In this document: positions 1 through 10,167 of the stretch, one piece after another
Position numbering within the stretch: the stretch's first letter is position 1
How the letters are laid out: each line of letters starts with the position of its first letter
Assembly: GCA_964016885.1 (NCBI GenBank)
Contig: OZ024747.1
Location: 2,273,262-2,337,261, forward strand
From: Eledone cirrhosa
Taxonomy: Eukaryota; Mollusca; Cephalopoda; Octopoda; Eledonidae
Direction: 5' to 3'
DNA length: 64,000 nucleotides
Translations under genes and position numbers: made by a program
Notes under the pieces: generated by a model
Seen by the model: only the letters and a program-made list of their open reading frames with translations
Told to the model about the DNA's origin: nothing
Databases searched by the model: none

Positions 1-169
1 CCTAACACCAACCAAGGTCTCTACAGCTGGTCCTAACACCAACCAAAGTCTCTACAGCTGGTCCTAACACCAACCAAAGTCTCTACAGCTGGTCCTAACA
101 CCAACCAAAGTCTCTACAGCTGGTCCTAACACCAACCAAAGTCTCTACAGCTGGTCCTAACACCAACCA
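1..169 (+). repeat. 31-bp tandem repeat, truncated by window start
   Basis: Five full units and part of a sixth, starting at 1, 32, 63, 94, 125 and 156. Units are nearly identical; the first has AAGG where the others have AAAG. The unit joins CTACAGCTGG to TCCTAACACCAACCA. These pieces also lie near each other in the dispersed retroposon at 9,021-9,050, so the array is an internal expansion of that retroposon. The true left end is outside the window. Confidence 0.9.
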
Positions 170-340
170 TGTTACATTGTGGACAATGTTTTTTATTGTG
201 GCACCAAAATGATAATCTAACAGGCTTTTGCCATGTCACCAACACAATGACCTAACAGGGTGGACTGGGCACTTTTTGTTGTGTCACCAGCATGACCACC
301 TTTCAATACACTTTATTGTCTTGAATAAAGAATGTGTTAA
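170..340 (+). repeat. Diverged tail of the (CAT)n-headed retroposon
   Basis: Continues directly from the 31-bp array. It holds diverged blocks resembling GTGGACTGGGTGCTTTTTGT followed by a CACCAACA-type block, as seen more clearly at 50,616-50,795. No coding capacity is visible. Confidence 0.6.
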
Positions 341-373
341 ATCAGTGATTTCCAAACTTATCTTACTGTAGAC

Positions 374-600
374 TCATCATCATCATCATTTAACGTCCAT
401 TTATCCACACTAGCATGGGTTAGATGAGTTGACCTATTGTGAGAAATGCCAGGTCAGTTGACCATGTCTTGCTCAAACAGAACTGATTTTGGCTTTCTAC
501 AGCTGGATGTCCTTCCTAATGCCAACCATGTTTACAGGGAAAACTGGGTGTTTTTGTTGTCACACTTATATGACCACTTTGCAGTGTTGGCTGTTACTTT
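374..600 (+). repeat. (CAT)n-headed dispersed retroposon, near complete
   Basis: Starts with a short CAT run, then TTTAACGTCCATTTATCC, GCATGGGTTAGA, a middle with TCTTGCTCAAACAGAAC, then CTACAGCTGGATGTCCTTCC and AATGCCAACCATGTTTACAG, and a TGGGTG-TTTTTGTTG tail. The same order occurs at 8,897-9,180. A 60-codon open stretch starting at 446 lies inside this repeat and is not a gene. Confidence 0.8.
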
Positions 601-977
601 TAGCAAGGTTTCAACTAGGAACTTATGAGTGAAATTAAACTGGTATATTCTCGGGTCTTCAATAATCGTCCCCACCAACTGCTCATTAATTTTTAAACCC
701 CACCCCTGGCCACTTACTTCACCTCTCCCGCCACTTATTAAATTTTATTAATCTACTCTGGAGAAATTTTACTTATATGGTAGTATTTCTGCAGCAGTTA
801 ATTTTCATTATAAATAAAAAAAACATCATACATGACAAAAAATGAACGTACAAGGAATCCAATCCGTTATAGAATAAATAGGATGGGTGGGGGTGGGGGT
901 CTCAATATGTAAATTAAACGACTAATTCCAATTAAAAAAGAAAAATCAATGGAGACAACCTAGAAAAATTACTGATT
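601..977. other. AT-rich stretch with no recognised feature
   Basis: No gene or clear repeat was recognised. There is a short G-rich tract, GGGTGGGGGTGGGGGTC, near 885-901, and A-runs near 818-826. Confidence 0.5.
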
Positions 978-1066
978 TCGAGCCCCATGAGTTGGAGTGG
1001 CTGTTTCAGTGTGTCTCCTTCACCATAACCTGGGGCATTCTTCATCCTGTCAGCTGGGACCCAGAG
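978..1066 (+). pseudogene. 3' end of a non-LTR retrotransposon ORF, 5'-truncated
   Basis: Translating from 980 gives a segment with EPHELEWLFQ followed by a V-S motif. This matches residues about 417-445 of the larger pseudogene at 10,842-12,209, which reads EPRELEWLFQRVS. DNA similarity continues through the ATTCTTCATCCTGTC and CAGCTGGGA blocks. Similarity begins abruptly near 978, as expected for a 5'-truncated LINE insertion. The following 100-odd bases may be the 3' UTR of the same family. No intact frame remains. Confidence 0.65.
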
Positions 1067-1194
1067 GTGGAGGGTAAGTTAGTTAGTAGTGCATGACAGC
1101 TCACACCTATGCAGGTTTAGCTGGCCTCCTCCAAGGTATATCTCGTTGGAGATGTCTTGGGTGATGTAATGATAGGGACCCCAGTCCCTATCAT

Positions 1195-1336
1195 CTCATT
1201 TCTACAGCAAAGTAAACTGGAACAACATGAAATAAAGTGTCTTGCTCAAGGAAACAACACATCACCCGGTCTGAGAATTGAACTCACAACCTTTCGATTG
1301 CAAGCCCAATGCTCTAACCACTAAGCCATGTGCCTT
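1195..1336 (-). repeat. tRNA-derived SINE (AAATAAAGTG type)
   Basis: Read on the minus strand it begins GGCACATGGCTTAGTGG, with an A-box-like TGGCTTAGTGGTTAGAGC. A B-box-like GAGTTCAATTCTC follows, then TTGAGCAAGACACTTTATTT. This is a tRNA-like head followed by a conserved tail. A relative lies at 16,757-16,862. It is a SINE and not a tRNA gene: the cloverleaf does not close and the tail is long. Confidence 0.75.
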
Positions 1337-1662
1337 CACTTAGTTGGTAGTGGAGGATACTCATTCAGACATCATTTCAACAACTAAAGTATATTTACAT
1401 TGAAGTAAAAGGTTTAAAAAAAGACTTTGTTTCACTCAGGCCTCAACAGTTATGGATTGTAAAACTACAACAAAGAAAACTTTTGACAGCCTACCTCTAA
1501 GAATTATATTAAGGGCAAGAATATTTGTGGAATAGTCAACCACTTCTTACACTTGGATTAACAAAGATTATTAGTAGAAAATTATTACACAAAACTCCAA
1601 AAAACAAGGGAGATAACTTCATTAACATCAGTTTATTGAAATATACTTTACTGAGGATGTCT
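1337..1662. other. Unassigned AT-rich DNA
   Basis: Nothing recognised. An 87-codon open stretch starting at 1,525 runs into the SINE and MITE that follow and has no domain signature. Confidence 0.5.
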
Positions 1663-2080
1663 AATAATTGTTTCTACATTTCATATAAGACTGGCAATGT
1701 GAAGAGAACTAGAAAGTTGATTAACCCTTTGGCATTTAAACCGGCCATATCCGGCCAGAGTTCTCTCACCTGTTCAAACCAACCATAAATGATCACTCAT
1801 ACTGATGTTAAGGTATTGTTCTCAAAATAAATAACACCAAAATTTTGTAGATTCAATATTATGTGATGTAGTTATGTAAGGTAAAGCATTTACTACAAAA
1901 ATACAATAGCATATATAGAGTAATGTGAATGCTAAAGGGTTAAATCACCTCCAGTGTATTACTGGTACTTTATTTTATTGACCCTATAAAGACGAAAGGC
2001 AAAGCTAACCTTGGTGGGATTTAAAGTGTATGTTGCAAAGCATATTGTCCAATGTTCTACCAATACTGCCAATTCATCGG
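1663..2080 (-). repeat. tRNA-derived SINE split by a MITE
   Basis: The left part (1,663-1,724) has AATTGTTTCTACA, GGCAATG and AGTTGATTAA. The right part (1,944-2,080) has CCAGTGTATTACTGGTACTT, TTATTGACCC, a degenerate B box and TACTGCCAATTC. These are the 3' and 5' halves of one minus-strand SINE of the family at 60,748-60,932. A 223-bp MITE sits at a TTAA between them. Confidence 0.8.
1721..1943 (+). mobile_element. piggyBac-like MITE, copy 1
   Basis: Bounded by TTAA at both ends. Terminal inverted repeats are CCCTTTGGCATTTA on the left and, read inward on the other strand, CCCTTTAGCATTCAC on the right. An internal CCGGCCATATCCGGCC motif lies near the left end. TTAA duplication together with CCC termini is typical of piggyBac-superfamily non-autonomous elements. 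There is no transposase. It interrupts a SINE whose unsplit sequence is visible elsewhere in the window. Confidence 0.85.
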
Positions 2081-2094
2081 ACTACTGAAGATAT

Positions 2095-2245
2095 AAAATA
2101 ATTGTTTCTACTATTGGCACAAGGCCAGCAATTATCCCAGTGTATTACTGGTACTTTATTTTATCGACACCGTAAGGGTGAAAGGCAAAGTTAACCTTGG
2201 CGTGATTTGAACTCAATCCGTAAAGGGACGTAACTATGCTAAATA
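2095..2245 (-). repeat. tRNA-derived SINE (GATAAAATAAAG type)
   Basis: Contains AATTGTTTCTACTATTGGCA, CACAAGGCCAGCAATT, GTATTACTGGTACTTTATTT, a GATTTGAACTCA B-box complement and GGGACGTAACTATGCT. The tRNA-like 5' end is lost after 2,245. Confidence 0.85.
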
Positions 2246-2514
2246 ATAGAAACATGTCTGTTGTTATCACTAGTTGACATTAAAGAATTTTTTTTAGCTG
2301 ATCTTATTCAAGTTATCTCTCCTGATGGTTGTTTTCAGAATTAATATACTCCAAAAGGGAGTTTATGTTTACTAATTACATAGGAAATCTCAGTTAATGG
2401 AGATTTTTCAACTCAGTATATAACATATATGAAACTGTATTCTGTGTGTGTTAGCCATTTATATAATGTATGTGTGTGTGTATTTGCCATGTGTATGTGT
2501 CAACCATTCATACA

Positions 2515-3277
2515 CTATATATGTGTCTGTGTGTCTCTCTGTGTCTGTGTGTCTGTGTGTCTCTCCCTCTGTGTCTGTGTCTGTGTCTCTCTGTGTCTGT
2601 GTGTGTCTCTCCCTCTGTGCCTGTGTGTCTGTGTGTTTCTCCCTCTGTGTCTGTGTGTGTGTCTCTCTGTGTCTCTGTGTCTGTGTGTGTCTCTCCCTCT
2701 GTGTCTGTGTGTCTGTGTGTCTCTCCCTCTGTGTCTGTGTGTATGTGTGTTTCTCCCTCTGTGTCTGTGTGTGTGTCTCTCTGTGTCTCTGTGTCTGTGT
2801 GTGTCTCTCCCTCTGTGTCTGTGTGTCTCTCCCTCTGTGTCTCTCTGTGTCTGTGTGTGTCTCTCCCTCTGTGCCTGTGTGTGTGTCTCTCTGTGTCTCT
2901 GTGTCTGTGTGTGTCTCTCCCTCTGTGTCTGTGTGTCTCTCCCTCTGTGTCTGTGTGTCTGTGTGTCTCTCCCTCTGTGTCTGTGTGTCTGTGTGTCTCT
3001 CCCTCTGTGTCTGTGTATCTCTCCCTCTGTGTCTGTGTGTGTGTCTCTCTGTGTCTCTGTGTCTGTGTGTCTCTCTCCCTCTGTGTCTCTGTGTCTGTGT
3101 GTGTCTCTCCCTCTGTGTCTCTGTGTGTGTCTCTCTGTGTCTGTGTATCTCTCCCTCTGTGTCTCTGTGTCTGTGTGTGTCTCTCCCTCTGTGTCTCTGT
3201 GTGTGTCTCTCTGTGTCTGTGTATCTCTCCCTCTGTGTCTCTGTGTGTGTCTCTCTGTGTCTGTGTGTCTGTACCAT
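2515..3277 (+). repeat. CT/GT minisatellite, part A
   Basis: Irregular arrangement of CTCTCCCTCTGTGTCTGTGT modules mixed with extra GTGTCT steps, about 0.76 kb. Every strand and frame is open for long stretches (441 codons on plus, 272 on minus). The products are only Cys/Val/Ser/Leu or Thr/His/Arg/Asp polymers, so they are not genes. Confidence 0.9.
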
Positions 3278-3289
3278 TCAGTTGATACA

Positions 3290-3650
3290 AGTGTGTGTGT
3301 GTCTTTGTGTGTGTATATGTGTGTCTATGTGTGTCTGTGTGTGTGTCTGTGTGTGTCTATGTGTGTGTCTATGTGTGTGTCTGTGTGTGTGTCTGTGTGT
3401 GTGTCTATGTGTGTGTCTATGTGTGTGTCTGTGTGTGTCTATGTGTGTCTATGTGTGTGTCTATGTGTGTCTGTGTGTGTATGTGTGTGTCTATGTGTGT
3501 CTATGTGTGTGTATGTGTGTTTATGTGTGTGTTTATGTGTGTGTCTATGTGTGTCTGCGTGTGTCTATGTGTGTGTCTATGTGTGTGTCTATGTGTGTCT
3601 ATGTGCGTGTCTATGTGCGTGTCTCTGTCTGTGTGTGCATGTGTGTGTAG
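3290..3650 (+). repeat. GTGT-CTATGT minisatellite, part B
   Basis: Follows part A after a short break at CAGTTGATACAA. It is built of GTGTGTGTCTATGTGTGTCT-like modules without the CTCCCTCT block. It lies beside part A but has a different motif, so it probably expanded separately from a common GT-rich seed. Confidence 0.85.
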
Positions 3651-3954
3651 GTACACATGTGGGTTTATGTTATGAGTACACATGTTTGTGGAATGCTTGG
3701 TCACTTGCACATTGCTGCAGTTATTTCTACAATGTCACTGAAACCGAGGTTTAACAACAATGTACAAACAAGATGGTAGATTTTCAGAATGAGGAGAACA
3801 TTGAGTGAATCCCTTTAATCCTTCCAGACCCCTACATTTCTACTGAAGTTGACTTTAATATTTATATTTCTAGGCTCATTATATAAAGTAACTCCATCAT
3901 TTCCAAAAATGAGTGTTCCAATTGATTCAATCAATAGAACAGCATTTATTATTG
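3651..3954. other. Unassigned stretch
   Basis: AT-rich sequence between the minisatellite and a LINE remnant. No feature was recognised. Confidence 0.45.
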
Positions 3955-4500
3955 GGCAGAGTCCTTAAACAGTCCTTCCAGTGGGATCTGTCAGAAGCAA
4001 CCATCTCTAGCTGATCCGGCCAAGCTCATGGATGTTATCCAACCATCTTGCTCAGGGTCTACTCCTGGGTCTTCTACCGATTGGTTTTGCCCATAAAATC
4101 TGTCCAGCAATTCATTGCTGAGACGTTCTAATCACATACCCATAGTACGGGGGCTTTGATCTCTCAATTGAAAGAAGCAGCTCTCGCTGGTGTGACTCTC
4201 TGATCTCTAAGCTACTCACTCTATCTAGTAATGTTACTGCAAAGACCTTTTGGTGGAACCCCATTTTGGCCGCTTGTATTTGCAATCATATTCTTTTAGA
4301 CATTACCCAAGATTCATGACCATAGGTAAGGGTTAGTATGAATACCAAATTGAAGATAGTGAGTTTGGCTTTTACACCTACCTCCCGTCTTCTGATTACC
4401 GAAAGCTGAAGCTGGCAAATTACTGCACCAGCTCCTTCAATTCTTGCACTTAATTCAGCCTCCTGCCTTTCATCACTCGTGAACACAATATCATCTAGAA
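3955..4500 (-). pseudogene. Decayed non-LTR retrotransposon reverse transcriptase C-terminus
   Basis: The minus strand from 4,486 down encodes FTSDERQEAELSARI, then KAKLTIFNLVFILTLTYGHE and SWVMSKR. This is the signature that follows the RT palm in RTE/Bov-B-like and related non-LTR elements (LTYGHESWVM). After a break near 4,286 the same direction continues with segments resembling AAKMGFHQKVFAVTLLDRVS, SLEIRE, LLLSIERS and GRRPRSRP, again in the order expected. Several stops and at least one frame change show that it is dead. The clade assignment is tentative. No 5' part (endonuclease or catalytic palm) is visible. Confidence 0.75.
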
Positions 4501-4997
4501 CATAAACAACTGAAGCATCAACTCCAGAAGGGTTACACTCAGAGTCTTGATGAAGTCATCAGTTGTTGGACTTGCAAATTCTGTCAGCATTTACTTCTCT
4601 CAAAAGCTGGTCATGTTAATCAATTGAAGTCACATGAAAAGATAACCAACTGCAACACCACTCAACAAAGTCCTGTTGAAACAGAATATGTGTGATATGC
4701 AACAAAGTATATAGAACTAGATCCGGACTGAAAAAAAAACAAAGAGTGACACCACCGGTCGTGTGGAAAGCAGAGTTCTCTGCTGTTGCCAGTGTCATAA
4801 ACCATGTAGGTCTACAGCTTGTCTACAACTGGTCTACAACTGGTCTACAAAGTCATCTACGAAGTCAAAGACAAGGATAGGATGATAATGAAGAACCAAT
4901 AGGAGACAGCAATCATCTGTGAAGACTCTGTAATCCTTATGTTCATATGTAAATGTGCATGTGTGTGTGTCCATGCCTGTATTAAAGAGAAACTCTT
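4501..4997. other. Unassigned stretch with a short 11-bp direct repeat
   Basis: No gene recognised. TCTACAACTGG-like 11-mers are repeated three to four times around 4,808-4,850. Confidence 0.5.
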
Positions 4998-4999
4998 CC

Positions 5000-7868
5000 T
5001 GTCTGTACTATCAATACAACTTCAACCTCTGCATGTGTGTCTGTGTATCTGTACTGTCAACACAACCTTTATGGCTGTCTGCGTGTCTGTACTATAAACA
5101 TAACCTCTGTCTCCCTGTCTGTGTGTCTGTACCACCAACATAACCTCTATCTCTGTGTCTGTGTGTCTGTACCACCAACATAACCTCTGTCTCCCTGTCT
5201 GTGTGTCTGTACCACCAACATAACCTCTGTCTCTGTGTCTGTGTGTCTGTACCACCAACATAACCTCTGTCTCCCTGTCTGTGTGTCTGTACCACCAACA
5301 TAACCTCTGTCTCTGTGTCTGTGTGTCTGTACCACCAACATAACCTCTGTCTCCCTGTCTGTGTGTCTGTACCACCAACATAACCTCTGTCTCCCTGTCT
5401 GTGTGTCTGTACCACCAACATAACCTCTGTCTCCCTGGCTGTGTAGTCTGTACTATCAACATAACCTCTATCTCTGTGTCTGTGTGTCTGTACCACCAAT
5501 ATAACCTCTGTCTCCCTGTCTGTGTGTCTGTACCACCAACATAACCTCTGTCTCCCTGTCTGTGTGTCTCTACCACCAACATAACCTCTGTCTCTGTGTC
5601 TGTGTGTCTGTACCACCAACATAACCTCTGTCTCTGTGTCTGTGTGTCTGTACCACCAACATAACCTCTGTCTCCCTGTCTGTGTGTCTGTACCACCAAC
5701 ATAACCTCTGTCTCTGTGTCTGTGTGTCTGTACCACCAACATAACCTCTGTCTCCCTGTCTGTGTGTCTGTACCACCAACATAACCTCTGTCTCTGTGTC
5801 TGTGTGTCTGTACCACCAACATAACCTCTATCTCTGTGTCTGTGTGTCTGTACCACCAACATAACCTCTGTCTCTGTGTCTGTGTGTCTCTACCACCAAC
5901 ATAACCTCTATCTCTGTGTCTGTGTGTCTGTACCACCAACATAACCTCTATCTCTGTGTCTGTGTGTCTGTACCACCAACATAACCTCTATCTCTGTGTC
6001 TGTGTGTCTGTACCACCAACATAACCTCTATCTCTGTGTCTGTGTGTCTGTACCACCAACATAACCTCTGTCTCTGTGTCTGTGTGTCTGTACCACCAAC
6101 ATAACCTCTGTCTCTGTGTCTGTGTGTCTGTACCACCAACATAACCTCTATCTCTGTGTCTGTGTGTCTGTACCACCAACATAACCTCTGTCTCTGTGTC
6201 TGTGTGTCTGTACCACCAACATAACCTCTGTCTCTGTGTCTGTGTGTCTGTACCACCAACATAACCTCTGTCTCTGTGTCTGTGTGTCTGTACCACCAAC
6301 ATAACCTCTGTCTCTGTGTCTGTGTGTCTGTACCACCAACATAACCTCTGTCTCTGTGTCTGTGTGTCTGTACCACCAACATAATCTCTGTCTCTGTGTC
6401 TGTGTGTCTGTACCACCAACATAGCCTCTGTCTCTGTGTCTGTGTGTCTGTACCACCAACATAACCTCTATCTCTGTGTCTGTGTGTCTGTACCACCAAC
6501 ATAACCTCTGTCTCTGTGTCTGTGTGTCTCTACCACCAACATAACCTCTATCTCTGTGTCTGTGTGTCTGTACCACCAACATAATCTCTGTCTCTGTGTC
6601 TGTGTGTCTGTACCACCAACATAACCTCTATCTCTGTGTCTGTGTGTCTGTACCACCAATATAACCTCTGTCTCCCTGTCTGTGTGTCTGTACCACCAAC
6701 ATAACCTCTGTCTCCCTGTCTGTGTGTCTGTACCACCAACATAACCTCTGTCTCTGTGTCTGTGTGTCTGTACCACCAACATAATCTCTGTCTCTGTGTC
6801 TGTGTGTCTGTACCACCAACATAACCTCTGTCTCTGTGTCTGTGTGTCTGTACCACCAACATAACCTCTATCTCTGTGTCTGTGTGTCTGTACCACCAAC
6901 ATAACCTCTATCTCTGTGTCTGTGTGTCTGTACCACCAACATAACCTCTGTCTCCCTGTCTGTGTGTCTGTACCACCAACATAACCTCTGTCTCTGTGTC
7001 TGTGTGTCTCTACCACCAACATAACCTCTATCTCTGTGTCTGTGTGTCTCTACCACCAACATAACCTCTGTCTCTGTGTCTGTGTGTCTGTACCACCAAC
7101 ATAACCTCTATCTCTGTGTCTGTGTGTCTCTACCACCAACATAACCTCTGTCTCTGTGTCTGTGTGTCTGTACCACCAACATAACCTCTATCTCTGTGTC
7201 TGTGTGTCTGTACCACCAACATAACCTCTATCTCTGTGTCTGTGTGTCTGTACCACCAACATAACCTCTATCTCTGTGTCTGTGTGTCTGTACCACCAAC
7301 ATAACCTCTGTCTCTGTGTCTGTGTGTCTCTACCACCAACATAATCTCTGTCTCTGTGTCTGTGTGTCTGTACCACCAACATAACCTCTATCTCTGTGTC
7401 TGTGTGTCTGTACCACCAACATAACCTCTATCTCTGTGTCTGTGTGTCTGTACCACCAACATAACCTCTGTCTCTGTGTCTGTGTGTCTCTACCACCAAC
7501 ATAACCTCTATCTCTGTGTCTGTGTGTCTGTACCACCAACATAACCTCTGTCTCTGTGTCTGTGTGTCTGTACCACCAACATAACCTCTATCTCTGTGTC
7601 TGTGTGTCTGTACCACCAACATAACCTCTATCTCTGTGTCTGTGTGTCTGTACCACCAACATAACCTCTGTCTCTGTGTCTGTGTGTCTGTACTATAAAC
7701 TCTATCCCTCTGTGTCAGTGTGTTTGTTTGCATTATCATCAGAGCCTCGATCTCTTCATATTTAAACGTCTACTTGCATGCTCTGCATAGTTTCTGCTGC
7801 CTCTGTCTGTGTGTCTGTCTTAACCATCAGTATTGGCTGTATCTCACTCTGTCTGTGTGTCTGTATTA
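5000..7868 (+). repeat. 40-bp minisatellite, about 65 core units with degenerate ends
   Basis: The unit joins ACCACCAACATAACCTCT to GTCTCTGTGTCTGTGTGTCT. The homogeneous core runs about 5,090-7,690. From about 5,461 to 7,690 units keep exact 40-bp phase with only substitutions; one 41-bp unit lies near 5,430-5,460. Variants include GTCTCCCTGTCT (mostly before 5,770, with stray copies near 6,670-6,720 and 6,950), CTCTATCTC and TCTCTACC. The edges (5,000-5,090 and 7,690-7,868) hold diverged units, as expected from unequal exchange homogenising the middle. The minus strand is open in all three frames; see findings. Confidence 0.95.
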
Positions 7869-8214
7869 TTGAGAATTGAACTACTGATTTAATTTAATTG
7901 ATATCAAGTTGAAATAAATATACATACAATCAACACTAAAAACTATCATAAAAAATAAATAGGAAAGATGTCCCCACTCCCTCCATTATATACTCCCTCC
8001 ACAGAGAATGCTGGTATTTCTCCCTAAAATATTTTTGTTGCATCCGAAACCATTCACTGCATTACCACTGGCATTAGTGAGGCAGACAGGCTGCAACAGC
8101 CAAGCACTTTCATGAGCCTCACTTGATATTTCAGTTGAGCCACCAATGATCAACTATGTATGCAGTAAATCGTACCTCCACCACTGCATATAGAATGTGT
8201 GATGATGTGAAAGA
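7869..8214. other. Unassigned stretch
   Basis: AT-rich with no recognised gene or repeat. Confidence 0.45.
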
Positions 8215-8345
8215 GTCACTGGCAGTAAGGATGAAAGGTAAAGCTAAACTTGACAGGATTTGAAATCAGAACATAAAGGGCCATAACTCTATGCCATGAC
8301 GTATGGTGTCCAAGGCTCTACCGATATACCAATCCACCACCCTAA
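8215..8345 (-). repeat. tRNA-derived SINE, 5' half
   Basis: Contains CAGTAAGGATGAAAGGTAAA, GGATTTGAAATCAGAACAT, GGGCCATAACTCTATGCC, GGCTCTACCGATA and CCAATCCACCACC. These are the complement of the SINE head at 60,748-60,850. The 3' block is missing. Confidence 0.8.
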
Positions 8346-8379
8346 TACCATTAGTAATAAGTCTTTCTCTTATGAGCCA

Positions 8380-8475
8380 CAAGGACCCAAATCATTGGGG
8401 ACAGACAGGGCCAGACATTTACCTGCTGAGGATCTAACCAATATGCAATTTGAGGCCCTTCTCTAAAAAGGTTTT
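8380..8475 (+). repeat. Unnamed dispersed repeat, copy 1
   Basis: Contains GGGCCAGACATTTACCTGCTG, then TTTGAGGCCCTTCTCTAAAA. The complementary order occurs at 12,838-12,945 (AAATTTTTTTAGAGG, then CAGCAGGTGAAAGTCAGGCC). They are two copies in opposite orientation of one family that I cannot name. Confidence 0.55.
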
Positions 8476-8813
8476 GGTTAAAAAATGTTTAATAATTATA
8501 CTTGATTATATATGAATATATATATGTATATATATCAGTGGCAAAGGGTAACCTGGAAAGCAGGGCATGCAGTCCAATCGCCATGGCGGAAAGTGGGGCT
8601 GTGCAGCCTTACCCCACCCCCCACCCAATTCCCTTTAAATGACCCTCCCGGTCAAAGCCGCATGTAGTGTTATCTAGTGTGTGTGTGTGTGTTGTCTTTT
8701 TATGTGTCTACGATTTAGCAAGCAGCCAAAATTCTGTTTGCATCAACCAACGCAATTGATCAACTCAAGATTCTATAACGCATGCACTGCATGCGCGGAC
8801 CCTTCGCCCCCGA

Positions 8814-8832
8814 TATATATATATATATATTG
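8814..8832. repeat. AT dinucleotide tract
   Basis: Short (AT)n run next to an AT-rich unassigned stretch. A similar short TATATATG tract lies at 8,514-8,533. Confidence 0.85.
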
Positions 8833-8896
8833 GATATACAACTTCTATGGAACATATGTAAGGGAATGTTTTTTTTAAATGATAAAAGTTGATTTT

Positions 8897-9180
8897 TCAT
8901 CATCATCATCATTGTTTAACGTCCATCTTCCACGCTTGCATGGGTTTGGACGGAATTTTTACCACTTGAGGCAAGATTGGTTGTCTTGCTCGTATAGGAC
9001 TGTCTGGCGAGTTTTCTATGGCTGGATGCCCTTCCTAACACCAACCACATTTACAGTGTGGACTGGGAGGTTTGTACCGTGTTATCTACACGGCCACATT
9101 ACAGCGTGGACTGTGTGTTTTTTTGTTGTGACACCTACACAACCTCATTTGTTTCGGACTGGATGTTGTGGTACCAAAGT
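8897..9180 (+). repeat. (CAT)n-headed retroposon, near complete
   Basis: Order: CAT run, GTTTAACGTCCATCTTCC, GCATGGGTTTGGACGG, TTGGTTGTCTTGCTCGTATA, TATGGCTGGATGCCCTTCCT, AACACCAACCACATTTACAG, then two diverged GTGGACTG blocks. This is the best reference copy in the window and the source pattern for the 31-bp array at 1-169. Open stretches of 110 and 70 codons inside it are not genes. Confidence 0.85.
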
Positions 9181-10165
9181 TTTGAAGGATGTGGCTTTTC
9201 TGTATATATAAATAACATACACTGCCCTATCCATATGTATTTAATGTTGTTCTGTGCTACAAATCAGTAATTTGCAATATCTGTTTAGTCTCTCTGTGAA
9301 ATTAGACTCATATGGATATTTTTAGCAGTCTCAGAGGAGAACAATCTGACTAGTTTCCATATTATTTAACACATCATTAAGATTCACACTCTTTACTTTC
9401 CCATGATGTCAGAGCTGAAGGATATTCATTAAAATGTAAACAAGTATGTTCTGAGGTTCAAACTTATTTGCATAATCTTACAAGTGCCTGAATAATGTCT
9501 ACTAGAATACCAATACAGAGCAGGTAATGAATAAATACATAAATAAATATATACAGACTCAAAGAATCATATCCATATGTATTTAACCTCTTTGGAAAAT
9601 TAGGGGTTAAGTCTTATTTGCATGTACTAATAAATTGAAAGTGAAATTTGAAGACAGAACATGAAATCTTAAAATGTAGTTAGTTTCTGTTTCTCAACCA
9701 GAATGTATCTATTTCCTTAATAACTAGAGAGAGTGATATTTACATATATTGATAGATCAGTGGTCTGGTCTAAGGTGAGAAGATGGGTGTTGTATTACTA
9801 CTCTAGAGATATTAGACTCAACATAATGTAGTTCCACAACTACACCCTCCCCACTCGTTAAGAAGGGTTTTTGTTACCAAGTGGATCTCCAATAAATGTC
9901 TTACTGTTTGTTAGAGGATTGTCTTTGTAGTGTGAGAAAGTTGTTAATTGTCAAGAATCTTATATCGTCAATGTTTGTGTGTAATATAGTTAAACAGAGG
10001 GAAAAGCATAACAAAACTTCATTATCGAGGTAATTATCTATATCTTAGTGATGTGTATATTTCTACAGCCACTTCTGGTTGTGACTAGGGTCCTCTGTTC
10101 AGGGATAATGTTGATGTAGTTAGGTTGCTACACACAAATTCTAAAAAAGCTATAGTGCTGGTGCC
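9181..10165. other. Unassigned AT-rich stretch
   Basis: No gene found. An A/T-rich simple tract (AATAAATACATAAATAAATA) lies near 9,528-9,550. No long open frame on either strand. Confidence 0.5.
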
Positions 10166-10167
10166 AT

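Noticed and set aside
1..169. Telomere-type repeat
   Set aside because: The 31-base unit is not TTAGGG-like and derives from a retroposon.
1236..1336. Functional tRNA gene on minus strand
   Set aside because: Good A- and B-box-like motifs, but it is linked to the AAATAAAGTG tail and repeated at 16,757.
2429..3754. Open frames of 441, 400, 272 and 271 codons in the GT/CT minisatellite
   Set aside because: They occur on both strands and in several frames at once and encode only two- to four-residue polymers. They result from stop-free composition.
5022..5942. 306-codon minus-strand frame in the 40-bp array
   Set aside because: All three frames are open and give shifted versions of the same peptide. 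No start context, splice signal or conserved domain.
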